Source: RGIG8597 sp045133795
GTDB lineage: Bacteria > Spirochaetota > GWE2-31-10
DNA: 8,191 bases
Reading direction: 5' to 3'
Assembly: GCA_045133795.1 (NCBI GenBank)
Contig: JBGUUT010000024.1
Coordinates: forward strand, 1 to 8,191
The notes beneath the pieces were generated by a model. That model was not told the DNA's origin and made no database searches. It worked only from the letters and a program-made list of their open reading frames with translations. Positions 1 to 7,604 of this stretch are shown one piece after another (the stretch's first letter is position 1; each line of letters opens with the position of its first letter). Position numbers and translations under genes: made by a program.

Positions 1-1
1 G

Positions 2-1357
2 GATTTTTTTGATAAAACTTTGTTTCATAAAGATGAAAATAGAAGAAAATTATTTTTACATTTTTATATAGACAGTTTTTTATCTGAAGAATTAAAAAAG
101 AAGAAAGATAGTTTTGAAAAAAATCTGATTGTAAAAAGGCTTCAAGAATCAACCAATCCACAAAAGACATTGGAAGTTATAGATCATGATTTTGTGAACT
201 TTAAGAAAAATTATCAACGTGAAAATATTCCTCAAGTAGAAGAAGAGTACAATTTCTTTTATCACTTATATCATCTTGTAAGCTTTGATTTTGAATCTTT
301 TTTTATAAAAATGGATTTAAGTTTCAATCCTAACCTTCCCAAAAATCCAGTTTTAAAAGATTGTGATGCGACAAGAATTTGTGATGATTTAAAAGATTTT
401 TATTATACAATAGTTACATTAAGGCGATATCCCGAGAATTCAAATAACAGTATAGAAAAGTTAGTTGGCAGATATAGTGAAGATAATTTAAAAACAGTTG
501 TTGAGAAAATAAAAAATGCAATAAATACGATTTTCAAATTGTTGCAAAATGAATTGTCACCGGATATTATTCTTAATGTTATTCGATATATCGACAGTGA
601 TCCGTATTTGAAAATAAAAGTATCAGCTGAATATGTGACGATTCTTGATAATTTCAGGAAAGAAATAACGGCAATGTTTGCAAAGACTAAAGAAGATGCA
701 TTAAATATTTTTAATAATGAATCTATTCAAAATGAAATATCAAAATTGTTTGAAAATGTCCAAGTCGAACGAATTGTGGATTATACGGATGATTTAGTAG
801 TTCTTTTGGATGAACGTAATTTAGAACTGAAAGGAATGCAAGCATTAAGAGTAGCCAAAACTTTTATAAAGGTTTATGAAGATAATTATAAAGAACAAAT
901 AAATATTTTCTTAGTAAACGGTTTATTTAATGACAAAGATTTTCAAAGAGATTTTTCTGATGCTTATTTCAGAGTAAACGAGTTAAAAGCTGAAAGTTTA
1001 GCGACAGAAAAAGAAATAACAAGTAATCCGGAGTGTTCTTTAAATACTTTAGAAAGTTTAATGTCTACGCCTAAAAGCTCTATTACTGAAAAGAAAATCA
1101 GAATGTTGACTAGTGAAATAAATTCAACAGTTAATATGCATTTACGTCACTGTTTTTCATGTATTCATGGTTTTGCAGCAAGAATGGAAGAGGTTTTAAA
1201 AGATTATAAGTCTCAGCCGCCTCAGAAAATTTCAAATATCAGAAATATAAAAGGACCGGGAACTAAAGAATTTATTTCATCTATGGTAGAAATGTATTCT
1301 TTGATGGTTAAATATTTGAAATTATCTAAAAGAATTATTCCGTCAGATGAAAAATAA
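2..1357 (+). CDS. Uncharacterised helical protein, 5'-truncated by window edge
   Basis: The frame is open to the left edge, so this is the C-terminal ~451 residues of a longer protein. A TTG at position 20 has no ribosome binding site and should not be taken as the start. The protein is Lys/Glu-rich, has no signal peptide or membrane segment in the visible part, and looks mainly alpha-helical, so a cytoplasmic location is likely. I see no catalytic motif of a known enzyme family. One notable spot is a Cys/His cluster, H-x2-H-C-x2-C-x-H, at visible residues 380-389 (nt 1139-1168), which could bind metal. The overall look recalls large spirochaete-restricted proteins of unknown function (possibly the DUF5312 type), but that is a weak impression. 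A promoter follows it, so it is probably not in one operon with the genes downstream. Function unknown. Confidence 0.85.
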   Translation, partial: DFFDKTLFHKDENRRKLFLHFYIDSFLSEELKKKKDSFEKNLIVKRLQESTNPQKTLEVIDHDFVNFKKNYQRENIPQVEEEYNFFYHLYHLVSFDFESFFIKMDLSFNPNLPKNPVLKDCDATRICDDLKDFYYTIVTLRRYPENSNNSIEKLVGRYSEDNLKTVVEKIKNAINTIFKLLQNELSPDIILNVIRYIDSDPYLKIKVSAEYVTILDNFRKEITAMFAKTKEDALNIFNNESIQNEISKLFENVQVERIVDYTDDLVVLLDERNLELKGMQALRVAKTFIKVYEDNYKEQINIFLVNGLFNDKDFQRDFSDAYFRVNELKAESLATEKEITSNPECSLNTLESLMSTPKSSITEKKIRMLTSEINSTVNMHLRHCFSCIHGFAARMEEVLKDYKSQPPQKISNIRNIKGPGTKEFISSMVEMYSLMVKYLKLSKRIIPSDEK

Positions 1358-1377
1358 TTCGAAATTTAAGTTTTTTT
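1332..1377 (+). terminator. Possible weak terminator after the first gene
   Basis: A perfect 8-bp stem (GAATTATT at 1332-1339 with AATAATTC at 1353-1360) spans the stop codon and is followed, after ten bases, by a run of seven T. The stem is almost all A/T and the T run is not adjacent, so this is a poor intrinsic terminator and may be chance in AT-rich DNA. Confidence 0.25.
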
Positions 1378-1397
1378 CCCTTTTTATATCGTTTTAT

Positions 1398-1425
1398 TTG
1401 AAAAATAAGTTTTTTCTGGTATAAA
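1398..1425 (+). promoter_or_regulatory. Sigma70-type promoter with extended -10
   Basis: TTGAAA (1398-1403), a 16-nt spacer and TATAAA (1420-1425), with TG one base before the -10 hexamer (1417-1418), form a good housekeeping promoter. Transcription would start near 1432, leaving a leader of about 60 nt before the lipoprotein start at 1494. It is the best-placed promoter for the three-gene group 1494-5161. Confidence 0.6.
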
Positions 1426-1493
1426 CATGAAACTTAAAAAGTAGTGTCTTTAATTAAGAATATATTTTGTGCCGGAATAATGTGGGGTTTTAT

Positions 1494-2822
1494 ATGCGTC
1501 TAAATTATTTATCCATTCTTTTTGTTATTTGTTCTGTAATGCTATCTTCGTGTGACGGATTACCGCGAACCGATGAAGTCGATATTGCTCCTTATAATGT
1601 GATTTCAGGATTATCGCTTCCTATGCAAAGTCAGAAAAAAGATAATATGTTGTATGTTTTAGATAAGAAATCTTATGTTTATTGCATTAATTTAAATGAA
1701 TATTCAGAGTTATTTAATAAGGATCTTAGCAGTAAAGGAAAATCGGGGACATTATCAAGTAATTCACCTAAGAATTCTAAGGCGTTGTCTGAAAGTGAAA
1801 AAATTGCGTTGAAATTACCGGCAGATACAATCAGACCGAAAGGAATTAATTTATCTAAACTTGATTATTCACTTATTCCGGTAAGTTTTTCATTAACGTC
1901 GAGTGGAACATCTTTATTTATTATTGTTTGTGTATCTTGTTCCGATAACAGTGATATTGATGGAATGTATTATATTTTAAATTTTGATACTGCAACTAAA
2001 ACAATTGTAACAGCCACTCCTTTAGATAAATTAACTTCATACAGAGTCAGCGACGATGAATCGACAGATGTAACTACAGATGCAGAAAAAAGTACCGGAA
2101 ATGTAGCACGCCAGATTTATGCAGATACCGATAAGCTTTTTGTTACAGGAAATAAGCGTTTATTTATAATTCCGTTGGAAAACGGCAAAGTTGCTGCGGA
2201 TTACGACTATTATACAGATAAAGAAAAAAGTTTTATTTCTGCAGAAACAAAAGAAACAATGAGTCCATATTTAGTACAGGTATTTAATAATAACGTTTAT
2301 TTGTCATCACATGAAAATAATTTTGGAGTTCATGTTTACAACTATGATTTGGAAGCTAAAACAATTTCTTTCTTAAGAAAAGAGGAAGCCGTAAATAATG
2401 TTATAGGTAATCACTTCCCTATCAGTATGAATATAATTAACAATAAATTATATTGTTCATCTTATGAGAAGTTGGGGATTTTTAATATTGAAAATAGTGA
2501 CGTCCCTTCTGTGAAGGTGTCGGAAGAAAAAGTTTCAAACCTTTCTTTGGTGTCAGATGTCAAAGTTATCGATGACTATTATGCTGCAGTTTATAATTAT
2601 AAAATAGAAGAAGATATGACCGTTTCTTCCGGATATAATCATTTATTTATCAGAAGCGGAATTGCTTTTTGGGATAAGGACGGAAAACGTCTTACAAAGG
2701 AAAGTGATTATTGGATTGACGGTAATGTAAAGAATGTTGAATTGTGGAAAAATGAAGACAGTTATTTTTCAATTTCGGTATGTCAGGACAAAAATCTTTT
2801 AATTATTAATCAATTAAAATGA
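1494..2822 (+). CDS. Probable lipoprotein, beta-propeller-like, function unknown
   Basis: The frame also opens at a TTG (1467), but ATG at 1494 is preferred. It has GGGG at 1484-1487 at proper spacing, and it puts a clean signal peptide at the N-terminus: a short basic start (MRLN), a hydrophobic stretch, then the lipobox-like LSSC with Cys20. The protein is 442 residues. Acylation at Cys20 would tether it to the periplasmic or outer face of the envelope. The mature part has repeated short beta-strand-like segments of the type 'NxLYVLDKK', 'DKLFVTGNKRLFIIP', 'NNKLYCSSYEKLGIFNI', spaced as in WD40/propeller proteins, with a low-complexity Ser/Lys region around residues 65-95. No enzymatic motif is visible. 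It overlaps the next gene by four bases (ATGA), implying translational coupling with the carboxypeptidase. A scaffold or binding partner in cell-wall processing is possible but inferred from context only. Confidence 0.8.
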   Translation: MRLNYLSILFVICSVMLSSCDGLPRTDEVDIAPYNVISGLSLPMQSQKKDNMLYVLDKKSYVYCINLNEYSELFNKDLSSKGKSGTLSSNSPKNSKALSESEKIALKLPADTIRPKGINLSKLDYSLIPVSFSLTSSGTSLFIIVCVSCSDNSDIDGMYYILNFDTATKTIVTATPLDKLTSYRVSDDESTDVTTDAEKSTGNVARQIYADTDKLFVTGNKRLFIIPLENGKVAADYDYYTDKEKSFISAETKETMSPYLVQVFNNNVYLSSHENNFGVHVYNYDLEAKTISFLRKEEAVNNVIGNHFPISMNIINNKLYCSSYEKLGIFNIENSDVPSVKVSEEKVSNLSLVSDVKVIDDYYAAVYNYKIEEDMTVSSGYNHLFIRSGIAFWDKDGKRLTKESDYWIDGNVKNVELWKNEDSYFSISVCQDKNLLIINQLK

Positions 2823-4201
2823 AAAAATTAATTGTTTTGTTTTCTTGTTTGTTGTTTTCATTTACTTTATTTTCTGTGCAAGATACAACCTTAGACGTAG
2901 TTAAAGTAAATGAAAACAATTTGTTTTTTCAAACCATTGGAAAAGGAAAAAATAATTTAATATTCATTTTTGATGATTTGATTGAAACAAAAGAGCAATT
3001 GGAAAACAATGTTTTAAGTATAAAAGATAAAATCGAAACATTTTCACAGACAGCCGAAATTTTTGCAGTGTTTTTATCTTATAATGAAGTGGATAAATAT
3101 TGGCTGCGTAGTTTTCCGGAAAATTATCAACAATCGTTTTTTTATATTACGCAAAAGGTTAATTGTACAACTGTCACCGGTTCAAATAAATTGACTGAAA
3201 GCGTAATTGATTTTTTTAAACAAAACCATTCTTCTTTTAATGAACAGACAATAGTTTTTTTGGTAAGAAACGATATAGAAAATATTTATACGGGAAATTA
3301 TTCCGCCCCTATTCAAGATTGTGTTTCACAATTTAAAAAAATTGGAATTACAAATATTTACCCGGAAATACAAATTAACGGAACTTTATCACTGTGGCTT
3401 GAAAAACAGTATCGACTTCCAATTATAACAATTCCGTTTAAAGTTTTTGAAAGTTTAAGTTCTGATTATTTTTCTTCAATCTTAAAAAAAAATAAAATAA
3501 AAGAGTTATTAAAAAATAATGACAGTGAAAGGCTTTTTTTTCAACAGCTTGTTTTGCAATCTATGCCGAAAGAATGTGATTTAGATAATATAGAAAAAGA
3601 AGCTTTTTTTGATTTATTGAAAAAAAGTTCGTTTGATTCTGAAATGTTATTATTGCCTAATAAAAAATATAGTCTTGATAAAGATTATATTCCGGAAGAT
3701 TTAGAAAGCCTTGACGGGAAAAAACTTTCTCCAAAAACAAATATAAAAATTCGCAAAAATACCTTAGACGCATTAATTGAAATGAAAAAAGCGGCACAAT
3801 TACAAAATTGTAATTTGCAGGTGATTTCAGCATTTAGGTCATATAATACTCAACATAATGTTTTTATGCATTGGGTAAAAGAATTTGGGATGACTGAAGC
3901 ACAACGTATAAGTGCACGACCGGGAACATCACAACATCAATTGGGAACAGCAATAGATTTTAATCTTTTGGATGAATCTTTTGCAGATTATCCGGAAGGA
4001 ATATGGCTTAAAAATAACGCTTATAAATACGGTTTTATTTTATCTTTTCCTCGTGGAATGGAATATTTTACCGGATATCGTTATGAGCCGTGGCATTATC
4101 GATATGTAGGCAAAGAAGCAGCTTTGCTTATAAAAAATTATTTTAATGATAATTTAGAGCTTTTTCTTCAATGGTATTGGAAATTATGGCAACCATTATA
4201 A
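2819..4201 (+). CDS. VanY-type D-Ala-D-Ala carboxypeptidase (M15B) with extra N-terminal domain
   Basis: The ATG lies inside the ATGA overlap with the lipoprotein gene. Residues 1-20 are a signal peptide (MKKL then a hydrophobic run), so the enzyme works outside the cytoplasm. Residues ~310-440 form an M15B/VanY domain. SQHQLGTAIDF gives zinc ligands His373 and Asp380; EPWHYRYVG gives the catalytic Glu423 and third ligand His426; upstream 'ISAFRSY' (336-342) is also typical of the family. All key residues are present, so an active zinc D,D- (or L,D-) carboxypeptidase removing the terminal residue of peptidoglycan stem peptides is expected. Stand-alone VanY proteins are usually about 200-300 residues; this one has ~280 residues ahead of the domain. 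Residues ~25-215 vaguely follow an M14-like carboxypeptidase fold, with a 'GKGKNNLIFIFDD' strand and a late 'GTLSLWLEKQYRLPIITIPF' segment, but without M14 metal ligands. The first assignment is strong, the second speculative. Confidence 0.9.
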   Translation: MKKLIVLFSCLLFSFTLFSVQDTTLDVVKVNENNLFFQTIGKGKNNLIFIFDDLIETKEQLENNVLSIKDKIETFSQTAEIFAVFLSYNEVDKYWLRSFPENYQQSFFYITQKVNCTTVTGSNKLTESVIDFFKQNHSSFNEQTIVFLVRNDIENIYTGNYSAPIQDCVSQFKKIGITNIYPEIQINGTLSLWLEKQYRLPIITIPFKVFESLSSDYFSSILKKNKIKELLKNNDSERLFFQQLVLQSMPKECDLDNIEKEAFFDLLKKSSFDSEMLLLPNKKYSLDKDYIPEDLESLDGKKLSPKTNIKIRKNTLDALIEMKKAAQLQNCNLQVISAFRSYNTQHNVFMHWVKEFGMTEAQRISARPGTSQHQLGTAIDFNLLDESFADYPEGIWLKNNAYKYGFILSFPRGMEYFTGYRYEPWHYRYVGKEAALLIKNYFNDNLELFLQWYWKLWQPL

Positions 4202-4213
4202 CTGTTATTTTTG

Positions 4214-4222
4214 GGTGGTGAT
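4214..4222 (+). promoter_or_regulatory. Near-consensus ribosome binding site that fixes the MBL start
   Basis: GGTGGTGAT differs by one base from the anti-Shine-Dalgarno complement GGAGGTGAT, and sits with ideal spacing before TTG at 4226. The in-frame TTG at 4211 lies immediately 5' of this site, so starting there would translate through the ribosome binding site; 4226 is the better start. Confidence 0.75.
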
Positions 4223-4225
4223 ATT

Positions 4226-5161
4226 TTGATAGAAGTTGATAACGGAATATTCTTGTTACAGGGAAAGAAGAGCAGCAATATTTATTTTATACAACAAAAA
4301 GACGGAATTATCATTGATACAGGTCATCCTCATCAAGCAAAAGAAAATTTGAAAGCTTTAAAAGACTTTGGACTTACAGCGAATGATGTAAAATATATTA
4401 TTAATACACATTCACATTCGGACCATGTCGGCGGGAACATACATTTTTTAAATTATTTCTCAGAAGTGAAAATAATCGGCAGTATAAGAACGCAGCAGTA
4501 TGTGGAGAAAAAGAGACAATACGCTCTTTATGATGATATTGAAGATATTGCAGAGTCATCCCCTATTCATATAAAGGTAAAAGATGGAGATTGCTTTAAT
4601 ATCGATAATAGAAATATTCGTTTTCTCGAAACTCCCGGCCATACCGGTGATTCTATATCAATAGAATTGGATAATAATATTTTGTTTTCCGGTGATACTC
4701 TTTATCAAAATATAGTACCACAAGTTGACTATTATGATGATTTATTATTCAGTTTGTCAGTTTTAGATAAGACTTATGAGAAACTTGCCGCAAGAGATTA
4801 TAAAAAGATTTTTCCGGGACACGGAAGCCCTTTTGATAATTCCGAAAAGGTTTTTGCAATGTTAAGAAGAAAAATCAAAAGATTTGCCGATAATCCGCTG
4901 TTATTATTAGTAAATACGGTTTGTCCGTTATTGGAACTTTATATTAAAAAAGTTCCCGGTAAGACAATGTCCGAAGTATTAGTTGTTTTTGATGAATATC
5001 TTCACCGTCCGGTATCTGTGAATTTGTGGCCGACTTTTAATGATACAGACTTCTCTGATTCAATAGAAAAAGCTTTGTTTTTAATGAAAACTATGAATAT
5101 GATTATAATCGATGATAACGGAAGAATCTTTCTTTCCGGTGAATTAAACGAGCATTTATAA
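4226..5161 (+). CDS. Metallo-beta-lactamase-fold hydrolase
   Basis: The product is 311 residues from TTG at 4226, chosen because of the ribosome binding site just before it. No signal peptide is visible, so it is probably cytoplasmic. The full MBL metal set is present: HSHSDH with His62, His64, Asp66 and His67; His139 in TPGHTGDS; Asp157 in FSGDTL; His199 in FPGHG. This is the binuclear pattern of the glyoxalase II/flavin-reductase-like branch of the superfamily. 'GIIIDTG' near residue 32 is the usual early strand. The last ~100 residues (from about 212) form an extra helical domain seen in some MBL hydrolases, which often shapes the substrate pocket. The substrate cannot be told from sequence: thioesters, lactones or phosphodiesters are all possible. 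It follows the carboxypeptidase after 24 nt with no visible terminator, so it is likely the last gene of that operon. Confidence 0.88.
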   Translation: MIEVDNGIFLLQGKKSSNIYFIQQKDGIIIDTGHPHQAKENLKALKDFGLTANDVKYIINTHSHSDHVGGNIHFLNYFSEVKIIGSIRTQQYVEKKRQYALYDDIEDIAESSPIHIKVKDGDCFNIDNRNIRFLETPGHTGDSISIELDNNILFSGDTLYQNIVPQVDYYDDLLFSLSVLDKTYEKLAARDYKKIFPGHGSPFDNSEKVFAMLRRKIKRFADNPLLLLVNTVCPLLELYIKKVPGKTMSEVLVVFDEYLHRPVSVNLWPTFNDTDFSDSIEKALFLMKTMNMIIIDDNGRIFLSGELNEHL

Positions 5162-5204
5162 TTAATTAAATAATATTTTTTCAAATTCAATTTTTAACTT
5201 TTCA

Positions 5205-5237
5205 TTGACGAAAAAGAAACCGCATCCCAAATAAAAT
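5205..5237 (+). promoter_or_regulatory. Tentative promoter for the M23 pair
   Basis: TTGACG (5205-5210) is a strong -35 hexamer in the 89-nt gap before the first M23 gene. The -10 is poor: AAATAA at 5229-5234 gives an 18-nt spacer, TAAAAT at 5232-5237 a long 21-nt spacer. No terminator is visible between 5161 and here, so read-through from the upstream operon is also possible. Confidence 0.35.
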
Positions 5238-5250
5238 CAAGGAATGTGGT

Positions 5251-6426
5251 ATGTATAAAAGCAATAATATTTATTCAAGTATATGTTGGGAATATCCGTT
5301 ACAAACGAGAAAATCAGCAAGAAGAAAAAGTAAAAAACAAAGTAGAAGAAATTCTTATGTTAATCAGTCAAAAAAATCATCTATAGGTTCTGTCTATGCT
5401 TATTACGGAGCTATAATATTATTTTTTGCAGGATTATTGTTTTTTATAACTATTTCAATTTCGAAAGCAGCAATTGCCGAACCGCAAGCTGCTTCTAATA
5501 AATTTGAACTTCCTTATGATATTGATTCAAGTAATTTACTTTTGGAAGATTTAGCAACGTTGTATAAAGAAGAAAAGAAAGATAATACAACGAAAGAAGC
5601 ATTAGATAAAATTACACGTCCTTTTTCTTTTACAAAAAAGCGTGTTTTAAATAATGAATCATTGAAGAAATTAGCTGCTAAATATGGTTTAAAAGCAGAT
5701 ACTATAATTTTAATAAATAATTTAAAACGTCCGTCAGATATAAAAACCGGTGATATTGTAATAATCCCTAATCAAGACGGAAGATTAATTAATGTAAAAG
5801 CAAATGATTCTATTTATAAAATAGCTGAACGTTACGGAGTTTCATGGAAAAAGATTGTAGATTGTAATAATTTGTCCGATATAAATATAAAGTCCGGAAT
5901 GAAATTATTTATTCCTGATTCCGGAATGACAAAATATGAACGTGAAAAATTTTATCAAACAAAAAGTAAGCAGGCTGCACGTGTTAATTCTGCGAAAATA
6001 AATAATTCAAAAGGAAAAAATATCACTACATCAGGTATTTTTTCATGGCCATTAAAAGGAGCGATTACTTCCTCTTACGGTCTAAGAAGCGACCCTATTA
6101 CAGGTGTGAAAGATTTTCATACCGGTTTGGATATAAGAGGAGCAATGAATACTCCGGTAAAAGCTCCGAATGACGGTGTTGTAGCCTATACCGGTTGGTC
6201 TAATGTTTACGGTAATTTTATTTTATTAAAACATGATAATAATATTGTAACAATGTATGGACATTTAAATAAGATTAATGTAAAAAAAGAGGAATGTGTT
6301 AAAAAAGGAACTGTTCTAGGTCTCGTCGGAAGTACGGGAAGAAGTACAGGACCTCATTTACACTTTGAAATACTAAAGAATAATAAACGGGATAACCCTT
6401 TAAAATATTTGAGTGCGGAGAAATAG
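5251..6426 (+). CDS. Membrane-anchored LysM-LysM-M23 peptidase, first copy
   Basis: ATG at 5251 is preceded by AAGGAA (5239-5244) at good spacing. Of 391 residues, 20-43 are a strongly basic cytoplasmic tail rich in Arg/Lys/Ser, ~50-72 a single transmembrane segment, and the rest is extracytoplasmic (N-in anchor). Two LysM modules, ~128-173 and ~179-222, should bind glycan strands; each ends in an 'IP' strand. The M23 (LytM/peptidase family) domain covers ~265-390, with His290 and Asp294 (HTGLD), His338 (YGHL), and His369 and His371 (HLHFE). The zinc ligands and catalytic histidines are therefore all present and an active endopeptidase is expected. It would cut peptidoglycan cross-links, or process wall around envelope structures. 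The next gene is a paralogue of the same architecture, one base downstream. Exact bond specificity is not visible. Confidence 0.92.
   Translation: MYKSNNIYSSICWEYPLQTRKSARRKSKKQSRRNSYVNQSKKSSIGSVYAYYGAIILFFAGLLFFITISISKAAIAEPQAASNKFELPYDIDSSNLLLEDLATLYKEEKKDNTTKEALDKITRPFSFTKKRVLNNESLKKLAAKYGLKADTIILINNLKRPSDIKTGDIVIIPNQDGRLINVKANDSIYKIAERYGVSWKKIVDCNNLSDINIKSGMKLFIPDSGMTKYEREKFYQTKSKQAARVNSAKINNSKGKNITTSGIFSWPLKGAITSSYGLRSDPITGVKDFHTGLDIRGAMNTPVKAPNDGVVAYTGWSNVYGNFILLKHDNNIVTMYGHLNKINVKKEECVKKGTVLGLVGSTGRSTGPHLHFEILKNNKRDNPLKYLSAEK
6417..6420 (+). promoter_or_regulatory. Ribosome binding site inside the end of the first M23 gene
   Basis: GGAG lies seven bases before GTG at 6428 and supports that codon as the start of the second M23 gene, rather than the in-frame GTG at 6413, which has no such site ahead of it. 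Placement inside the previous coding end suggests coupled translation. Confidence 0.65.
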
Positions 6427-6427
6427 T

Positions 6428-7399
6428 GTGTTGGAGAAAGAACAAAGAATATCTTCTGGTAAGAAAGAGTCTGTAGTTATAGAAAAATGGGAATACTTTT
6501 TAATATCGATGCTAGGAGTTATTTTTTGTGGTTTTGCAATTGCATTATTTTCAATGTCTAAAAATACTTCAGATTTGCTTGTATCCGGCAGAACATTGAA
6601 AAAAACGTTAGAGTATTCATCACGTTACAAAGATAACGGACTCGGTGGAGCTTATAAGCCGGATTCAACTACAGTTCCGGTAACCTACTTTGATTATTAT
6701 ATTAAATCCGGAGAATCTATTCATTCTATTGCCAGACGTTTTGGTATGGATGAAGTAACTCTTGTTAATATAAACGATATTTCGTGTGCATCGATAGTTC
6801 GTGCAGGCATGAAAATACAAATTCCGAATCAAGACGGTATTACTATTAATATAAAAGACAAATCAGATTTAGAAAAAACAGCTGAAAAATATAATTTTGA
6901 AAAAGAAGAGCTTTGTAAAATCAACGGTCTTTCAGATGACAATGTTGAGGCTATGAAGCTTTTTGTGCCTGGTGTTAAGTTTGATTCTCTTACTCGTTCA
7001 ATGTTGTTAGGAGAATATTTCCGCCGTCCGGCTTACGGTAGATTTACTTCTATGTATGGTTACAGAAAAGACCCTTGGACCGGTGTAAGTAATTTTCATC
7101 AAGGTGTAGATATTGCAAATAGAAACGGCGGAAATATATATGCTGCTGCTGCAGGAACTGTTATTTATAGCGGATGGTCATGGGTTTACGGTAATATGAT
7201 TAGAATCAAACATCCGGGTGGATATGTGACGTTATACGGGCATTTAGACCGCATTCAGGTAAAAGACGGTGCATGGGTAAACAGCGGTGCAATTATCGGT
7301 AAAATGGGAAATACAGGACGTTCTACCGGTACACACTTGCATTATGAAGTTCGTCAATGGGGAAAAACCGTTAATCCTTTGAGAGTAACAATTTTCTAA
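6428..7399 (+). CDS. Membrane-anchored LysM-LysM-M23 peptidase, second copy
   Basis: GTG at 6428 (TTG at 6431 is also possible) gives 323 residues and begins one base after the stop of the first copy. An in-frame GTG at 6413 would create a 14-nt overlap but lacks a ribosome binding site. A transmembrane segment at ~22-43 follows a short polar tail; unlike its neighbour it lacks the long Arg/Lys-rich tail. A clear LysM covers ~88-133 and a second, more degenerate one ~138-182. The M23 domain at ~200-320 keeps His224 and Asp228 (HQGVD), His272 (YGHL), and His303 and His305 (HLHYE), so activity is expected. Shared details with the first copy ('IPNQDG' between the LysM modules, 'TGRSTG' before HLH) show a tandem duplication followed by divergence. 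An intrinsic terminator follows at 7427. Role inferred: peptidoglycan endopeptidase acting with its neighbour. Confidence 0.92.
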   Translation: MLEKEQRISSGKKESVVIEKWEYFLISMLGVIFCGFAIALFSMSKNTSDLLVSGRTLKKTLEYSSRYKDNGLGGAYKPDSTTVPVTYFDYYIKSGESIHSIARRFGMDEVTLVNINDISCASIVRAGMKIQIPNQDGITINIKDKSDLEKTAEKYNFEKEELCKINGLSDDNVEAMKLFVPGVKFDSLTRSMLLGEYFRRPAYGRFTSMYGYRKDPWTGVSNFHQGVDIANRNGGNIYAAAAGTVIYSGWSWVYGNMIRIKHPGGYVTLYGHLDRIQVKDGAWVNSGAIIGKMGNTGRSTGTHLHYEVRQWGKTVNPLRVTIF

Positions 7400-7426
7400 T
7401 TGTCTACCCTATTTTATAACAAATAA

Positions 7427-7470
7427 GAAAAAGCTTGTACGGATAAAACCGACAAGCTTTTTTTGTTTTT
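7427..7470 (+). terminator. Strong intrinsic terminator after the M23 pair
   Basis: AAAAAGCTTGT (7428-7438) pairs with ACAAGCTTTTT (7452-7462), and CGG (7440-7442) with CCG (7449-7451), leaving one bulged A and a six-base ATAAAA loop. The stem runs into a long T tract ending near 7470. It lies 28 nt past the stop of the second M23 gene and closes the transcript. Confidence 0.85.
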
Positions 7471-7604
7471 TGATATGCAGTTTAAAAAACTATTTTTTTA
7501 TGCAAAAAATTACAGTGTTATAAATTTTTCGTCAGTAACTTATAAGCAGATACGTTTGTAGCTAAAAAGGTTTTCGTTTGTAATATAGTAGAGGTATCTC
7601 TAAT
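7471..7604. other. AT-rich spacer with no recognised gene
   Basis: I see no coding frame of note, tRNA or clear promoter here. A very weak A/T-only hairpin (AGTTT-AAA-AAACT) is followed by a T run near 7495. TAGAGGT at 7589-7595 is complementary to ACCTCTA inside the left arm of the following hairpin (7623-7629). Confidence 0.5.

Noticed and set aside
20..22. TTG at 20 as the start of the first gene
   Set aside because: The frame is open upstream to the window edge and no Shine-Dalgarno precedes the TTG; the gene is truncated by the window.
1365..1438. Inverted repeat TTTAAGTTT (1365-1373) and AAACTTAAA (1430-1438)
   Set aside because: Nine A/T-rich bases over a 56-nt loop are expected by chance in this composition, and the arms flank the promoter without matching a known operator.
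5002..5190. Minus-strand frame of 62 codons
   Set aside because: Nearly all of it lies antisense within the well-supported MBL gene; it has no recognisable domain and its composition is that of a shadow frame.
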